Part shown: piece after piece, positions 16,714 to 25,516 of the stretch
Position numbering within the stretch: position 1 is the stretch's first letter
How the letters are laid out: every line of letters begins with the position of its first letter
From: an uncultured Mucispirillum sp.
GTDB taxonomy: Bacteria; Chrysiogenota; Deferribacteres; Deferribacterales; Mucispirillaceae
Direction: 5' to 3'
Assembly (NCBI GenBank): GCA_944324495.1
Contig: CALUWN010000008.1
Span: 38,844 to 102,843, forward strand
Length of the DNA stretch: 64,000 nucleotides
Translations under genes and position numbers: made by a program
Notes under the pieces: generated by a model
Databases searched by the model: none
What the model saw: only the letters and a program-made list of their open reading frames with translations
What the model was told of the DNA's origin: nothing

Positions 16714-17085
16714 TCAACCATAGATAAATATTTCTTTTGCATCTTCAAAATTTATTTGTTTATTGTCTAAAAAAATATTATCTTCTGATATTTTTATTTT
16801 TATATTTTCATATTTTCTAAATATTCTTTTCCATAAAGATGGTTTTTTTAAATAATATATTCCTTTATGTTTGTATAGTAACATCTCTATCTCTAAATTT
16901 GCCTTGTATTGTATAAAATAAAGCATTTCTAGAGCCTGTTTTATAGGTAAATTATATTTATTTTGCAGAAAAACAGCAGTTTTTATTTTATTGTTATTTA
17001 ATATATTTTCTGCTGTTTTTTCTGCTTTTTTTCTGTAGTTTTCAATACCAATGTAAAAATGATATAAACTAAAGTTTTTACTCAT
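16714..17085 (-). CDS. Unknown 123-residue cytoplasmic protein
   Basis: Not recognised. It is Lys/Ile/Tyr-rich, largely helical in the first 80 residues (YRKKAEKTAENILN, KYNLPIKQALEMLYFIQYK), then a basic segment WKRIFRKYENIKIKI. The start could be ATG 17085 or 17091; both overlap the end of the upstream gene (stop at 17078-17080), which implies translational coupling in the DUF2589 operon. Confidence 0.55.
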   Translation of the reverse strand: MSKNFSLYHFYIGIENYRKKAEKTAENILNNNKIKTAVFLQNKYNLPIKQALEMLYFIQYKANLEIEMLLYKHKGIYYLKKPSLWKRIFRKYENIKIKISEDNIFLDNKQINFEDAKEIFIYG

Positions 17086-17353
17086 AAGCATCTTTAAGCC
17101 ACACAGGCTTTTTTATAAAGCCTATGTGGTATGTAACCCATTGTTGAACTACTTGATGCTCTCCAATATTTAGTATTGTAAAGTTTTTTTCATGGGCAAT
17201 TATCCGCCCTTTTGGGTAATCATTTAAGCATCTGTTTAGTAATGCCATATCTTTAGATGCTTCTTCTTCGGTATATATTACCTGTGGGTCTTTCTGCCCT
17301 ATAGTTATTCTTTTTACATATCGTATTGAAGATAAATCAAATGTTTGTTCCAT
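17078..17353 (-). CDS. Unknown 91-residue protein of the DUF2589 operon
   Basis: Not recognised. Soluble, mixed alpha/beta composition: RYVKRITIGQKDPQVIYTEE, a helical LLNRCLNDYPKGRIIA segment, then FTILNIGEHQVVQQWVTYHI, which reads like two or three strands. No signal peptide. It starts five bases after the DUF2589 gene stop and overlaps the next gene, so it belongs to the same transcript. Confidence 0.6.
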   Translation of the reverse strand: MEQTFDLSSIRYVKRITIGQKDPQVIYTEEEASKDMALLNRCLNDYPKGRIIAHEKNFTILNIGEHQVVQQWVTYHIGFIKKPVWLKDAYE

Positions 17354-17358
17354 AATTA

Positions 17359-17997
17359 TTATGCTGCTTCTTCACTGCTTTTACTTTCAACAGCATCAGG
17401 TGAGCCACCTTCTATGCCATTTGAATTTTTAGGCTGGATAGCTGCATACATCATATCAAGTATCCTTGATAACCCTTCGCTTATACCATTATCCCTTGCC
17501 TGCAGTTCCACATGATATTTTGCTGTTGTATCTGTTTTTCTAGTATTTTCTTGATGTGAGCTGATTGAGCCTTTAATATTCACACTACCTTTAAAAAACA
17601 AACCACCAAAGCGTGCATTTGCATCAATAGAGGCAGATTTATCAGAGCTGTCCTTATGCTCATCTGCAGTTTTTACTTCCATATCAAAAGTAATATCCAT
17701 ACTTGTAATAGAAAGATTAGGAACTTTCACAATAGCTAAAAGTGGAGCTTCAATAACCATATCATCAAAACCAGAGCCATCTTCTTTTGCTTTTTTATAC
17801 TTAAATTCTACTGTTCTTGCTATCAGCTCAGAGTTTTCATCCTGCGGATCTCTTGGAGTTAAACCAACTGTTTTAATAAAGTTTGATGTTGCATTTGCAA
17901 GCTGCACTTGTGCATTACAGGCCGCCTGTAACGGTCCACCTATTAATGAATCCATTGGTAATGCACCAAACTGTTTTGCTATTTCTGTTGCTGCCAT
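17359..17997 (-). CDS. DUF2589-family protein
   Basis: 212 residues. The N-terminal amphipathic helix (PMDSLIGGPLQAACNAQVQLANAT... ends in FIKTVG) and the beta-rich core (RTVEFKYKK, EAPLLAIVKVPNLSI, DITFDMEV) match the DUF2589 family as I know it. No signal peptide or membrane segment. The function of the family is not established. It is followed by a Ser/Glu-rich tail. The gene at 18022-18579 is a diverged relative, so the operon carries two members, which often occur in tandem. Confidence 0.75.
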   Translation of the reverse strand: MAATEIAKQFGALPMDSLIGGPLQAACNAQVQLANATSNFIKTVGLTPRDPQDENSELIARTVEFKYKKAKEDGSGFDDMVIEAPLLAIVKVPNLSITSMDITFDMEVKTADEHKDSSDKSASIDANARFGGLFFKGSVNIKGSISSHQENTRKTDTTAKYHVELQARDNGISEGLSRILDMMYAAIQPKNSNGIEGGSPDAVESKSSEEAA

Positions 17998-18021
17998 AAT
18001 AGTTTCCTCCTATTTTTATGG

Positions 18022-18579
18022 TCATTTATCGGCTTTTTTTAGGGTTTGCTCTTTTTCATATTTTTGGCATCGGTTTATTAACTCATTAATCATTCTGGCT
18101 GTGCCCTCTGGAAGCTCATGCTTACACATTGTTAAGCTCACATGGGCAGAAAGCCCTTTTTCTTTTAAACCACCACCTAAAACATCAATCTGCAGGGAAG
18201 GCAGGTTATCAAAGCCTGTCATACTATCGCCTTTTTCACTACCTTCTTCTGCAAGCCCTACTAAGCCTATATCAAACTCAGTTTTTAAAGTATCTATATG
18301 TATTGGTGTGATAGGCAACATAGCAAGATATGGCACATTATAGTATTTTGTCCTATAATATTCATCATCTGAATCTGGTATGCCTATTGTAAAATTTTTG
18401 GGAAAATTTCCTTTTAAAAGTTCATCTGTATATTCCCCATTTTCATCTTTTTCAAACTTTCTTTCAAAAAAAGTAAATATATGGGAAAGTTGGGATTCTT
18501 CCACATCGCTTTGTGCTTGAGCTACTGCTTTTGCAATAGAAACTATAATATCCCCTAATGATGATATACCCTTTGCCAT
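18022..18579 (-). CDS. Second DUF2589-like protein
   Basis: 185 residues. It repeats the layout of its downstream neighbour: an N-terminal helix (SLGDIIVSIAKAVAQAQSDVEE), a beta segment with VPYLAMLPITPIHIDTLKTE corresponding to the VPNLSI strand, and a final helix. No signal peptide. It ends in a lysine-rich tail. It lies 21 bases after the large gene at 18601. The two DUF2589-type proteins may form a hetero-oligomer, an inference from pairing. Confidence 0.65.
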   Translation of the reverse strand: MAKGISSLGDIIVSIAKAVAQAQSDVEESQLSHIFTFFERKFEKDENGEYTDELLKGNFPKNFTIGIPDSDDEYYRTKYYNVPYLAMLPITPIHIDTLKTEFDIGLVGLAEEGSEKGDSMTGFDNLPSLQIDVLGGGLKEKGLSAHVSLTMCKHELPEGTARMINELINRCQKYEKEQTLKKADK

Positions 18580-18600
18580 AACCGCTACCTGCCTTTTTTA

Positions 18601-19680
18601 TTATATCACTCTATTAATTTTTTCTATAAACTTGCCCTCAAACATAAGGCTGTGTAAAAATATTTCTGGCATCTTATCAGTGTTAACATTACATATTGCA
18701 TTTATTGCATTTTGAATATTTATATTATGTTTATCTTTCATGGTATTTACTATCTCTATACCTGTTTTAAAACATTCTATAACATATGTTTCCCATTCAC
18801 CTCTTTTCATACCTAAAGCATTATAACCCTCACTTTTCTGTGGCAGATTCCAATAATCACCTCTGCCAAAATGAGTATAGTTTGCTGGAGTTTTATTTGA
18901 TGAAGCAAATATAGAACATGGCACACATGAACCTACTTTTGTAGTATCATCACTGCAGGCAAGTTCGCATGCAATAGAATCTTTATCCGTTGAATTATAT
19001 ATATTATAATGTATTATTGCATTTATAAGCCCATGCACACTTCCAAAGATATCTTTGTCTGTTATCTTTGCTTCATTATCCACTATCTTTATCTCATCTA
19101 ATTTTAATGTGATATCTTTCTCTTTTACACTTTTTAATGTGATATCTTTCTCTTTTACACTGTTTAATGCAGATATAATATCATTTATTGTTTTTATATT
19201 TTCATCATATTTTGTTTGTAATTGGTTATATGTTATCCCATCTAATTCATAATTTTTTGGTTTAATAATTAGCTGAGAAGGGCACAGCAGTTGCAACACG
19301 TTAGCTACAACATTATATTTTCCACCGATATATGCTCCATATAGAATAGCACTACCTTTTTCTTTATTTATCATTTGGTTGTATTTTTGTAATATTCTAT
19401 TAATATCTTCAGTATATATTTTCAAGCTTTCACTTGTATATGTTCTATCCTTTGCTGTTATTAATAATTCTTTTCTTTCTTTTGGCATAATTTTGCAAAC
19501 ATCAATATTACACCCATATGTTGATAATGTATCTTTAAGTGTATTATGTGCTTTTTCATCATCTTCCGATTCACATACAATCTGTATATTTTTGTTATTT
19601 GTATGTTTAAATTGTACAATATGCCCTAATGTAATTGCTGTACAAACTACATCAGAAATTTCTTTTGTAATAGTATCCAT
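18601..19680 (-). CDS. Large Cys-containing protein heading the DUF2589 operon
   Basis: 359 residues, not recognised. The first half is mixed alpha/beta with an internal duplication of SVKEKDITLK (a perfect 30-bp tandem repeat). The second half has a striking cluster: CELACSDDTTKVGSCVPC, followed by a GRGDYW motif. The CxxxC and CxxC pairs could bind zinc or be redox active. The pattern P-C near a downstream Gly-Arg-Gly-Asp faintly recalls deaminase-like toxin folds, which I cannot support further. AGGAGG precedes the ATG. As the first gene it may be the catalytic partner of the two DUF2589-type proteins. Confidence 0.6.
   Translation of the reverse strand: MDTITKEISDVVCTAITLGHIVQFKHTNNKNIQIVCESEDDEKAHNTLKDTLSTYGCNIDVCKIMPKERKELLITAKDRTYTSESLKIYTEDINRILQKYNQMINKEKGSAILYGAYIGGKYNVVANVLQLLCPSQLIIKPKNYELDGITYNQLQTKYDENIKTINDIISALNSVKEKDITLKSVKEKDITLKLDEIKIVDNEAKITDKDIFGSVHGLINAIIHYNIYNSTDKDSIACELACSDDTTKVGSCVPCSIFASSNKTPANYTHFGRGDYWNLPQKSEGYNALGMKRGEWETYVIECFKTGIEIVNTMKDKHNINIQNAINAICNVNTDKMPEIFLHSLMFEGKFIEKINRVI
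19102..19161. repeat. Perfect 30-bp tandem duplication inside a gene
   Basis: Bases 19102-19131 are repeated exactly at 19132-19161, in frame, giving SVKEKDITLK twice in the protein at 18601-19680. The lack of any mismatch suggests a recent event. Confidence 0.9.
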
Positions 19681-19882
19681 AATATACCTCCTGTTTTCTT
19701 TATAGGGCTATATTACAGATTTATAGAATTAATATTTGAAATAGAATATGACTTATATATTTTTGATTTATACAATTGGTGCAACAAAATGTCTATATTT
19801 TGTATAAACTTATAAAATATAATATCAATATATTTTTGATATTTTTTTAATAAACTGTAAAATAGGTTTAATATTTTTAATG

Positions 19883-20833
19883 CTATTTAGTCTTATTTTC
19901 TTCAATAATAAATGCTGGTCTATTTCTAACCTCTTTATAAATTTTTCCTATGTATGCTCCAATTATTCCTAATGATAATGTGATAATTGCTCCAACCATA
20001 TTAATTATACTTAATATCAGTAAATTCCAGTGTACTGCTTTATTTAATATTGAAATAACTAAAAATCCAATAAAAAATAATACAAAAATAGCAGAAAGAA
20101 ATATTCCAGACCATAGAATATAAGTCAATAATTTGGTGGTTGTTGTTGTCATACCATCTATTGCAGTATCAAATAACTTTATAAAAGACCATTTACTAGA
20201 ACCACCTATTCTTGCTTTTCTATCATAAAATACTTTAGTGCTTTTATAACCAACAGAAGGTATCATACCTCTTAAATAAAGATTTTTTTCGTTTGTTTCT
20301 TTTAATACTTCTACAATCCTTTTACTAATTAATCTCACTTCACTTTGATTTTTAATTGTTTCACTGCCTAATATATCCATGATTTTATAGAATAAATTAC
20401 CAGCTAAAGTTCTAAACCAGCCATCGCCTGTTCTTGATTTTCTAACTGCATATACAGTATCATTGCCATTTTTATATTCATTAATAAGTTGGTATATTAC
20501 TTCTGGATCTTCCTGTAAATCACAATCAATAGTTATATAGGCATCTGCTTCACAAGTATATAAACCTGCTGTTAATGCTCCTTGTAAACCAAAATTTCTT
20601 GCCAAAGAAATACCTTTTACACCATCATCTTTACTTATAAAAGATTTTATAATTTCCCATGAAGAATCTTTTGAGCCATCATTTACATAGCAGAGATAAC
20701 TTTTGTTTGATATGATTTTTTTATCTTTCATATCATTTAAAATATTATAAAAAACTTTATGTGATTCATGTAATATATTTTCCTCATTATAGCATGGAAC
20801 AATAATAGCTAATACAGGGTTTTCCCTATTCAT
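19883..20833 (-). CDS. GtrB/DPM1-type polyprenyl-phosphate glycosyltransferase
   Basis: 316-residue GT2 enzyme that would transfer a sugar to undecaprenyl phosphate for later decoration of a glycan outside the inner membrane. The GT-A domain shows VPCYNEE, DGSKDSS, ARNFG and the metal site DCDLQ-x-DPE. QSEVRL and an R-G-x3-GY region follow, then two C-terminal membrane helices, typical of GtrB. ATG 20833 is preferred because GAGG lies nine bases upstream; ATG 20839 is too close. It overlaps the epimerase gene by eight bases and is the last gene of the long minus-strand glycan operon. Confidence 0.85.
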   Translation of the reverse strand: MNRENPVLAIIVPCYNEENILHESHKVFYNILNDMKDKKIISNKSYLCYVNDGSKDSSWEIIKSFISKDDGVKGISLARNFGLQGALTAGLYTCEADAYITIDCDLQEDPEVIYQLINEYKNGNDTVYAVRKSRTGDGWFRTLAGNLFYKIMDILGSETIKNQSEVRLISKRIVEVLKETNEKNLYLRGMIPSVGYKSTKVFYDRKARIGGSSKWSFIKLFDTAIDGMTTTTTKLLTYILWSGIFLSAIFVLFFIGFLVISILNKAVHWNLLILSIINMVGAIITLSLGIIGAYIGKIYKEVRNRPAFIIEENKTK

Positions 20834-21764
20834 TTTCATTTACCTCATATTTACGTTTAATATTCTCATTTATATACATCAATAAATCATTCATTGTATT
20901 TGCTTTGTTATATAAATAACCAGTTTTATCTTTTGAATAAATTGTTTTTAAATCGTATATGGTTGGTTTATCTTGTATTATATTATTAAAATCTTTTTTA
21001 AATACATTATAATACAATTCACTTGCCTGTATTGGTTCAGATACAATATTTATTACTTTTATATCTTTATCAATAACCATACATATATCTTGCCATAATT
21101 TGTGAAGATTATAAAATTGATATAAATTTCTAGAATCAGTAAAATTTAGGGCATTAAAACTATTTTGAAAAAATAATTCCCTAGCCTTTATTAATAAGTT
21201 TCTATCTTGTGTATTTAATTTATAAAAGTTATTATCGTATGTGTATATAGAACGAATAAAATCATCATTAATTGATTTATTAAACTGTTCTTCCTTAATC
21301 ATTGGTGGAATAATATTAATTATATCATATATAAAATTTTTTTTAAGATTATCACCATATAATGCAGGTATTCTGATAATAGCATAATCATTAATATTTT
21401 CCTTTACCCAATTTTCAAGATAAAACCTGTTTTTTCCATATGTGTGGTTATCACTTGGATTAATATTATATAATTCATCAAACCCTACAGGTGAAGGATA
21501 TACATCAACTGTTGAAATAAGTATCAATTTTTTTGTTTTAATCTTCTGAAGATTACATATTGTATCATCTATATGCTGCTTATCTTTATCAGCATATAAA
21601 TTAGCTAAATATTTTGTCCCAGTTACGCCTGCATAAACTACAATATCATAAGTATTATCTGAAATATAATTAATATTTTTACTATTAAATAAATCTGTAA
21701 AACTATATGATTTATCTAAATTAGAGCCTACAAAACCTGTGTAACCTACTAATGCTGTTTTCAT
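20826..21764 (-). CDS. NAD(P)-dependent sugar epimerase/reductase (SDR family)
   Basis: 312 residues. The Rossmann motif is GYTGFVGSNL at residues 7-16, with VVYAGVTG, the catalytic-looking S-T-V-D-V region and YGKNRFYLE supplying the Y-x3-K pair. It most resembles RmlD/GDP-fucose-type SDRs that act on nucleotide sugars; the substrate cannot be told. It sits between two GT2 genes and near a FAD oxidoreductase, so the group may make and attach one modified sugar. Confidence 0.8.
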   Translation of the reverse strand: MKTALVGYTGFVGSNLDKSYSFTDLFNSKNINYISDNTYDIVVYAGVTGTKYLANLYADKDKQHIDDTICNLQKIKTKKLILISTVDVYPSPVGFDELYNINPSDNHTYGKNRFYLENWVKENINDYAIIRIPALYGDNLKKNFIYDIINIIPPMIKEEQFNKSINDDFIRSIYTYDNNFYKLNTQDRNLLIKARELFFQNSFNALNFTDSRNLYQFYNLHKLWQDICMVIDKDIKVINIVSEPIQASELYYNVFKKDFNNIIQDKPTIYDLKTIYSKDKTGYLYNKANTMNDLLMYINENIKRKYEVNENE

Positions 21765-21772
21765 ATATCCTC

Positions 21773-22708
21773 TTAATTTTTATTAATTTTATTTATTGAA
21801 TCATAAGAATATGAACTTCTATTATTAACCAGCCCTAATATCATAGAAAGATACCTTATAATAATAGAAGCTAAACCAAATAATACAAAAAACGATATGG
21901 ATACTATCCACATTAAAGTCATCCAGCCACCAGATACATCTAAACCTAATATTTTTACAAAAAGGCTGTATATCATTGTTGCAATCATTAAACACATCAT
22001 TATAAATGTTGCTGCCATAGATATTTTATATCCTATATTAGTAAAAGCAATAATAGAATCAATTGCCAAATTTTGATTATACAAAAACCCCTTATTTATA
22101 TTATTTTTGCTTAATGGTTTATAAGTAATATGAGCATATTTTAATCCACAGCTGTAATATACTACTTTCCTGTATACTATATTTGATGTGTTTTGGTTAA
22201 TTCTATTTATACCACGCCTTGAAAGTATTCTAAAGCGTTCACTTTTTAATTTATCCTGCCCGCCTATTTTATTTAATAATGTATAAAAAATACTTGAAAA
22301 CAGGCTGTTATTCTTATTAGGTGAGGCAGCTACTATATCATACCCTTCAAGGGATTTGTGGTAAATATCCATAATTAATGATAAATCATAGTCTATAATA
22401 CATGAGTCAAACTCAAACACGAAATCACCAATTGCAAAATCTACACCTGCAAGCATTGATTTTTCAAGCCCTTGTTTATAACTCATATTAATAATATTCA
22501 CTGTGGTATTTTGAAATTCTTTTGAAATATTATTGATTATTTTTACTGTATCATCTGTTGAATAATCATTTACGCATATTATTTCATATTTTTCAAAGTT
22601 AGAAGCAAGTGTTTCATTTATTGATTTTAAAAAATATTCTATTTCATCTTCATTATTATGTACATAAACTACTGCAGAAATAAAATTTTTTTCTTTATCT
22701 GAAATCAT
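21773..22708 (-). CDS. GT2 glycosyltransferase with C-terminal membrane helices
   Basis: 311 residues. VVYVHNNEDEIEYFLKSINE, VNDYSTDDTVKII and FEFDSCIIDYD (in place of the usual DxD region) place it in GT2. Two hydrophobic segments lie near residues 233-290, like GtrB, but the domain is more diverged, and the metal motif is weak. Its ATG overlaps the stop of the phase-variable FAD oxidoreductase (ATGA), so translation of the two may be coupled and could fall when the oxidoreductase is off. Confidence 0.75.
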   Translation of the reverse strand: MISDKEKNFISAVVYVHNNEDEIEYFLKSINETLASNFEKYEIICVNDYSTDDTVKIINNISKEFQNTTVNIINMSYKQGLEKSMLAGVDFAIGDFVFEFDSCIIDYDLSLIMDIYHKSLEGYDIVAASPNKNNSLFSSIFYTLLNKIGGQDKLKSERFRILSRRGINRINQNTSNIVYRKVVYYSCGLKYAHITYKPLSKNNINKGFLYNQNLAIDSIIAFTNIGYKISMAATFIMMCLMIATMIYSLFVKILGLDVSGGWMTLMWIVSISFFVLFGLASIIIRYLSMILGLVNNRSSYSYDSINKINKN

Positions 22709-23845
22709 AATATCACCTCATCTAAATCATAGACTGTATTTATTTTACCAGAAAGCACACTAATAAATTTTGGTTTTTCAGAAAAAATTTTAATAATAGT
22801 TGGTCTTGAATCATCTATTTCTGAAGCCTGTAATATTGGCTTCATAGAAAACAAACTGTTGCTGTATGTGAAATTAGAATATTTCTCATTTAAATATTTT
22901 TTTGCAAGACGGGACATATATGGATAAGCTGATTCTGGTTTAAATTGACATTCATTACAATTTCCCAAAAACTCACTTGAACAAAAATTATTATCACATT
23001 GTTTTTGGCACTGAAATGTTGGCAGGTCATTATAACTTGTTATATGTGGCGTAAATGTTACCGATGTAAGAGAGTGAAGCCCTGTTTTACCAAATGGCAT
23101 AATAGAAAAAAATGGCCCATCCATTACAGTTATACCCACATCTTTTAATGCACCATTAGTATTGCAAAGTATTATTTCGCATAATTCATATTTTATCTTT
23201 AAGGGCTGAAAACCAAGCTTATTTATAATTTGGTTTACTGAAGCATATGTAGTATTTAGTATAAACTCTGTTTCAAATTTACTTCCATCTTTTAATGATA
23301 TAATATATTTATCATTTTCTTGGATAATAGTATCAATATACGCATTGTATTTAATTTCCACATTTTTATATGTACTTATTTTACTATATAGATATTCTAA
23401 TAGTAGTTTTGCATCATAAGTATATTCTTGTGTTTCAAATACACCATCACACATACCAGCATTAAAGTATTCAAGGGGATTTGTTTCCATACACTTTATG
23501 TTTGTATCTATGCAAAATTTTCTAAACTCTTTAGCATTGGTCCATGAAAAATTTGTACTTGTTGCGTATATTTTTTTAAAGTTTTTTTCTATACAAAACC
23601 CATAATCTTCTACAAATCTTTCAAAATAATTGCGTGATTTTATAGCGGTAGAATAAGAACGAGGGTAATGATAACCCATGTGAACGCGTGCTTGATTTAT
23701 ATAAGTTGCACGCATAAAAGGCGCAGCATCTCGCTCAAGCACTAATATGCGCTTGCCAAATTCCCCCCCCCCTAATTCTTCCAATTAATTCGGCAGAATA
23801 TAAGCCGTATAATCCTGCCCCAATAATTATTACATCGTAATTCAT
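22705..23845 (-). pseudogene. Phase-variable FAD-dependent oxidoreductase (DAO family), off in this copy
   Basis: Reading from ATG 23845 gives MNYDVIIIGAGLYGLYSAE with the FAD-binding GxGxxG, then runs into a ten-G tract (23772-23763), after which the frame is wrong and stops within ten codons. The rest of the protein is open in another frame from the tract to 22705 (GKRILVLERDAAPF onward). Nine G would give one continuous 379-residue product, so this is a switched-off gene, not a decayed one. The body has a Cys cluster (CQKQCDNNFC, CNEC). It probably oxidises or epimerises a sugar or aminosugar intermediate of the glycan; the substrate is unknown. Confidence 0.8.
23763..23772 (-). repeat. 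Ten-base G tract (C on plus strand) in the FAD oxidoreductase gene
   Basis: A run of ten C on the plus strand. Located about 25 codons into the gene. With nine (or twelve) G the N- and C-terminal frames join; with ten they do not. Confidence 0.9.
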
Positions 23846-23869
23846 TATAAAACCTTGCCTAGTAGTTAT

Positions 23870-25447
23870 TTATTTCAAATTTTTTAATATCTCGCCTTTT
23901 TCAAGTATATATACAGTATAGTTTTTATCTTTATACTGATGATTATGCTCTTTTAAGAGTGTATTTTTATCCTTGCAATAATCATTAACTTTATTTGTTA
24001 ATATAAAATATACCTGCTGATGTAAATCTGTATTATCAAAATATTTAACTAAAGTATCCCATTTCATTTTATAAAACTGGCATTTCATTACTTTTACAGA
24101 GCCTCCCTCTATTGCTCCGTTTGTTAATTCATCCAGCAAATGAGCTTCAGTATGATAGCCGTATCCAAATTTAATATTATTTTCTTTTAAATATTTTATA
24201 ACTGGCTCAAAAGTAGCCTTTGGTGTAGGAGTATATATTGCATACTTCTGTTTTGCTTTATAGTCTGCACTAAATGTGTTATATAATACAGCACTTCCAT
24301 GAAATAATAGCAAAATCACAAAAATAAGTAAAAGTATTTTTTGTTTTCTACTTTCCTTGGAAATACAAGCATATATAGCGATTATTACTGGTATAAAAAT
24401 AGTTACCGTATATAAGTAACGTGGTTTATAGTCTCTAAAAAATATTTCCATGCAAATTTGTTCTATTAGTAAAACTACAAAAAATATTACTATAAAATTA
24501 ATTTTTATATCCTTATTATTTCTAACAATATAATACATCATATAAAAAAATAATATTATTAATATATATATACTTAAATTTGAAATTATAGATATTAAAT
24601 CATTCCAATAGTATATTGAGAAAGTCTGCTTAAAATGATGTATAAATTTATCTATATTTTTTGCCGTTATTACAAAAGAATATAATTTCCCTTGAGTATA
24701 ATCATAGAAATTAACCATATTTCTTAAAAATATGTCATTTATTAAGTATCCAATTAATGATACCATTAGACCAACAAAACTATAGATTATATAACTTAAA
24801 CTTGCTTTTATATCTTTTTTATAAATTATTTTATAAACTAAAAATAATAAAATACTTGCACATAGTAATGGAACAAATATATAAATAAGTATTCTAATAC
24901 CATTTAAACTGGCAATAAATATAAGTAGGCTGTATATAGCAATATAAAGCCATTTTTTTGATGATGTATCAACTATTTTAAGTAAAAGAGCAAAATACAT
25001 AATATAAAGTATGTAATATACAGGATAAAATGATGATATTATACTTATATATAAATAATGGTTTGATATAGGTATAAAAAATATTATCATAGATAAAAAG
25101 GCATATTTACTTTCAATATTATATTGTTTTAAAATATAAATGAAAGAAAGTAATAATAATACATACATTATTATATTTGCAGTTAATCTCACATAATCAT
25201 AATCATTAAAAATATAAAACAGAGGTGCATAGAATGTAGATGACCATAGAAATCTTAATTCAGTAGGATAATAATAATTTTGTGATAACACACTAAATTC
25301 TTCTGCAATAAGCTTAGAATATAAAAATAAGGCACCTGTATCGCCTGTTGAGAGACTTTTAGGATTTACTATCTGAAAAATTATCCAAAAAAGAAAAAGC
25401 AATGAACATAATATTAGGAATATGTTATTGATAATATATTTTTTCAT
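23870..25447 (-). CDS. Multi-pass membrane protein, probable GT-C glycosyltransferase
   Basis: 525 residues with about ten to twelve hydrophobic segments in the first 380 residues and a C-terminal soluble domain of about 130 residues. This is the layout of GtrC/PMT-type lipid-linked-sugar-dependent transferases that decorate glycans on the periplasmic side. An acidic or DD-type motif in the first loop is not clear (FNDYDYVR near 80), so the family call rests on topology and context. It would pair with the GtrB-type enzyme at 19883, which makes the lipid-linked donor. Confidence 0.6.
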   Translation of the reverse strand: MKKYIINNIFLILCSLLFLFWIIFQIVNPKSLSTGDTGALFLYSKLIAEEFSVLSQNYYYPTELRFLWSSTFYAPLFYIFNDYDYVRLTANIIMYVLLLLSFIYILKQYNIESKYAFLSMIIFFIPISNHYLYISIISSFYPVYYILYIMYFALLLKIVDTSSKKWLYIAIYSLLIFIASLNGIRILIYIFVPLLCASILLFLVYKIIYKKDIKASLSYIIYSFVGLMVSLIGYLINDIFLRNMVNFYDYTQGKLYSFVITAKNIDKFIHHFKQTFSIYYWNDLISIISNLSIYILIILFFYMMYYIVRNNKDIKINFIVIFFVVLLIEQICMEIFFRDYKPRYLYTVTIFIPVIIAIYACISKESRKQKILLLIFVILLLFHGSAVLYNTFSADYKAKQKYAIYTPTPKATFEPVIKYLKENNIKFGYGYHTEAHLLDELTNGAIEGGSVKVMKCQFYKMKWDTLVKYFDNTDLHQQVYFILTNKVNDYCKDKNTLLKEHNHQYKDKNYTVYILEKGEILKNLK

Positions 25448-25516
25448 TAAACAGACCTCTTTTTATAAATAACATAAATTGTATCAAGCATATTGCACCT
25501 GCAAATATGTTATGAA

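Noticed and set aside
22705..23784. A separate 359-residue oxidoreductase starting inside the G-rich stretch
   Set aside because: It begins in the middle of the G tract without a ribosome site and lacks the FAD-binding GxGxxG, which lies upstream in another frame. It is the body of the phase-variable gene starting at 23845.
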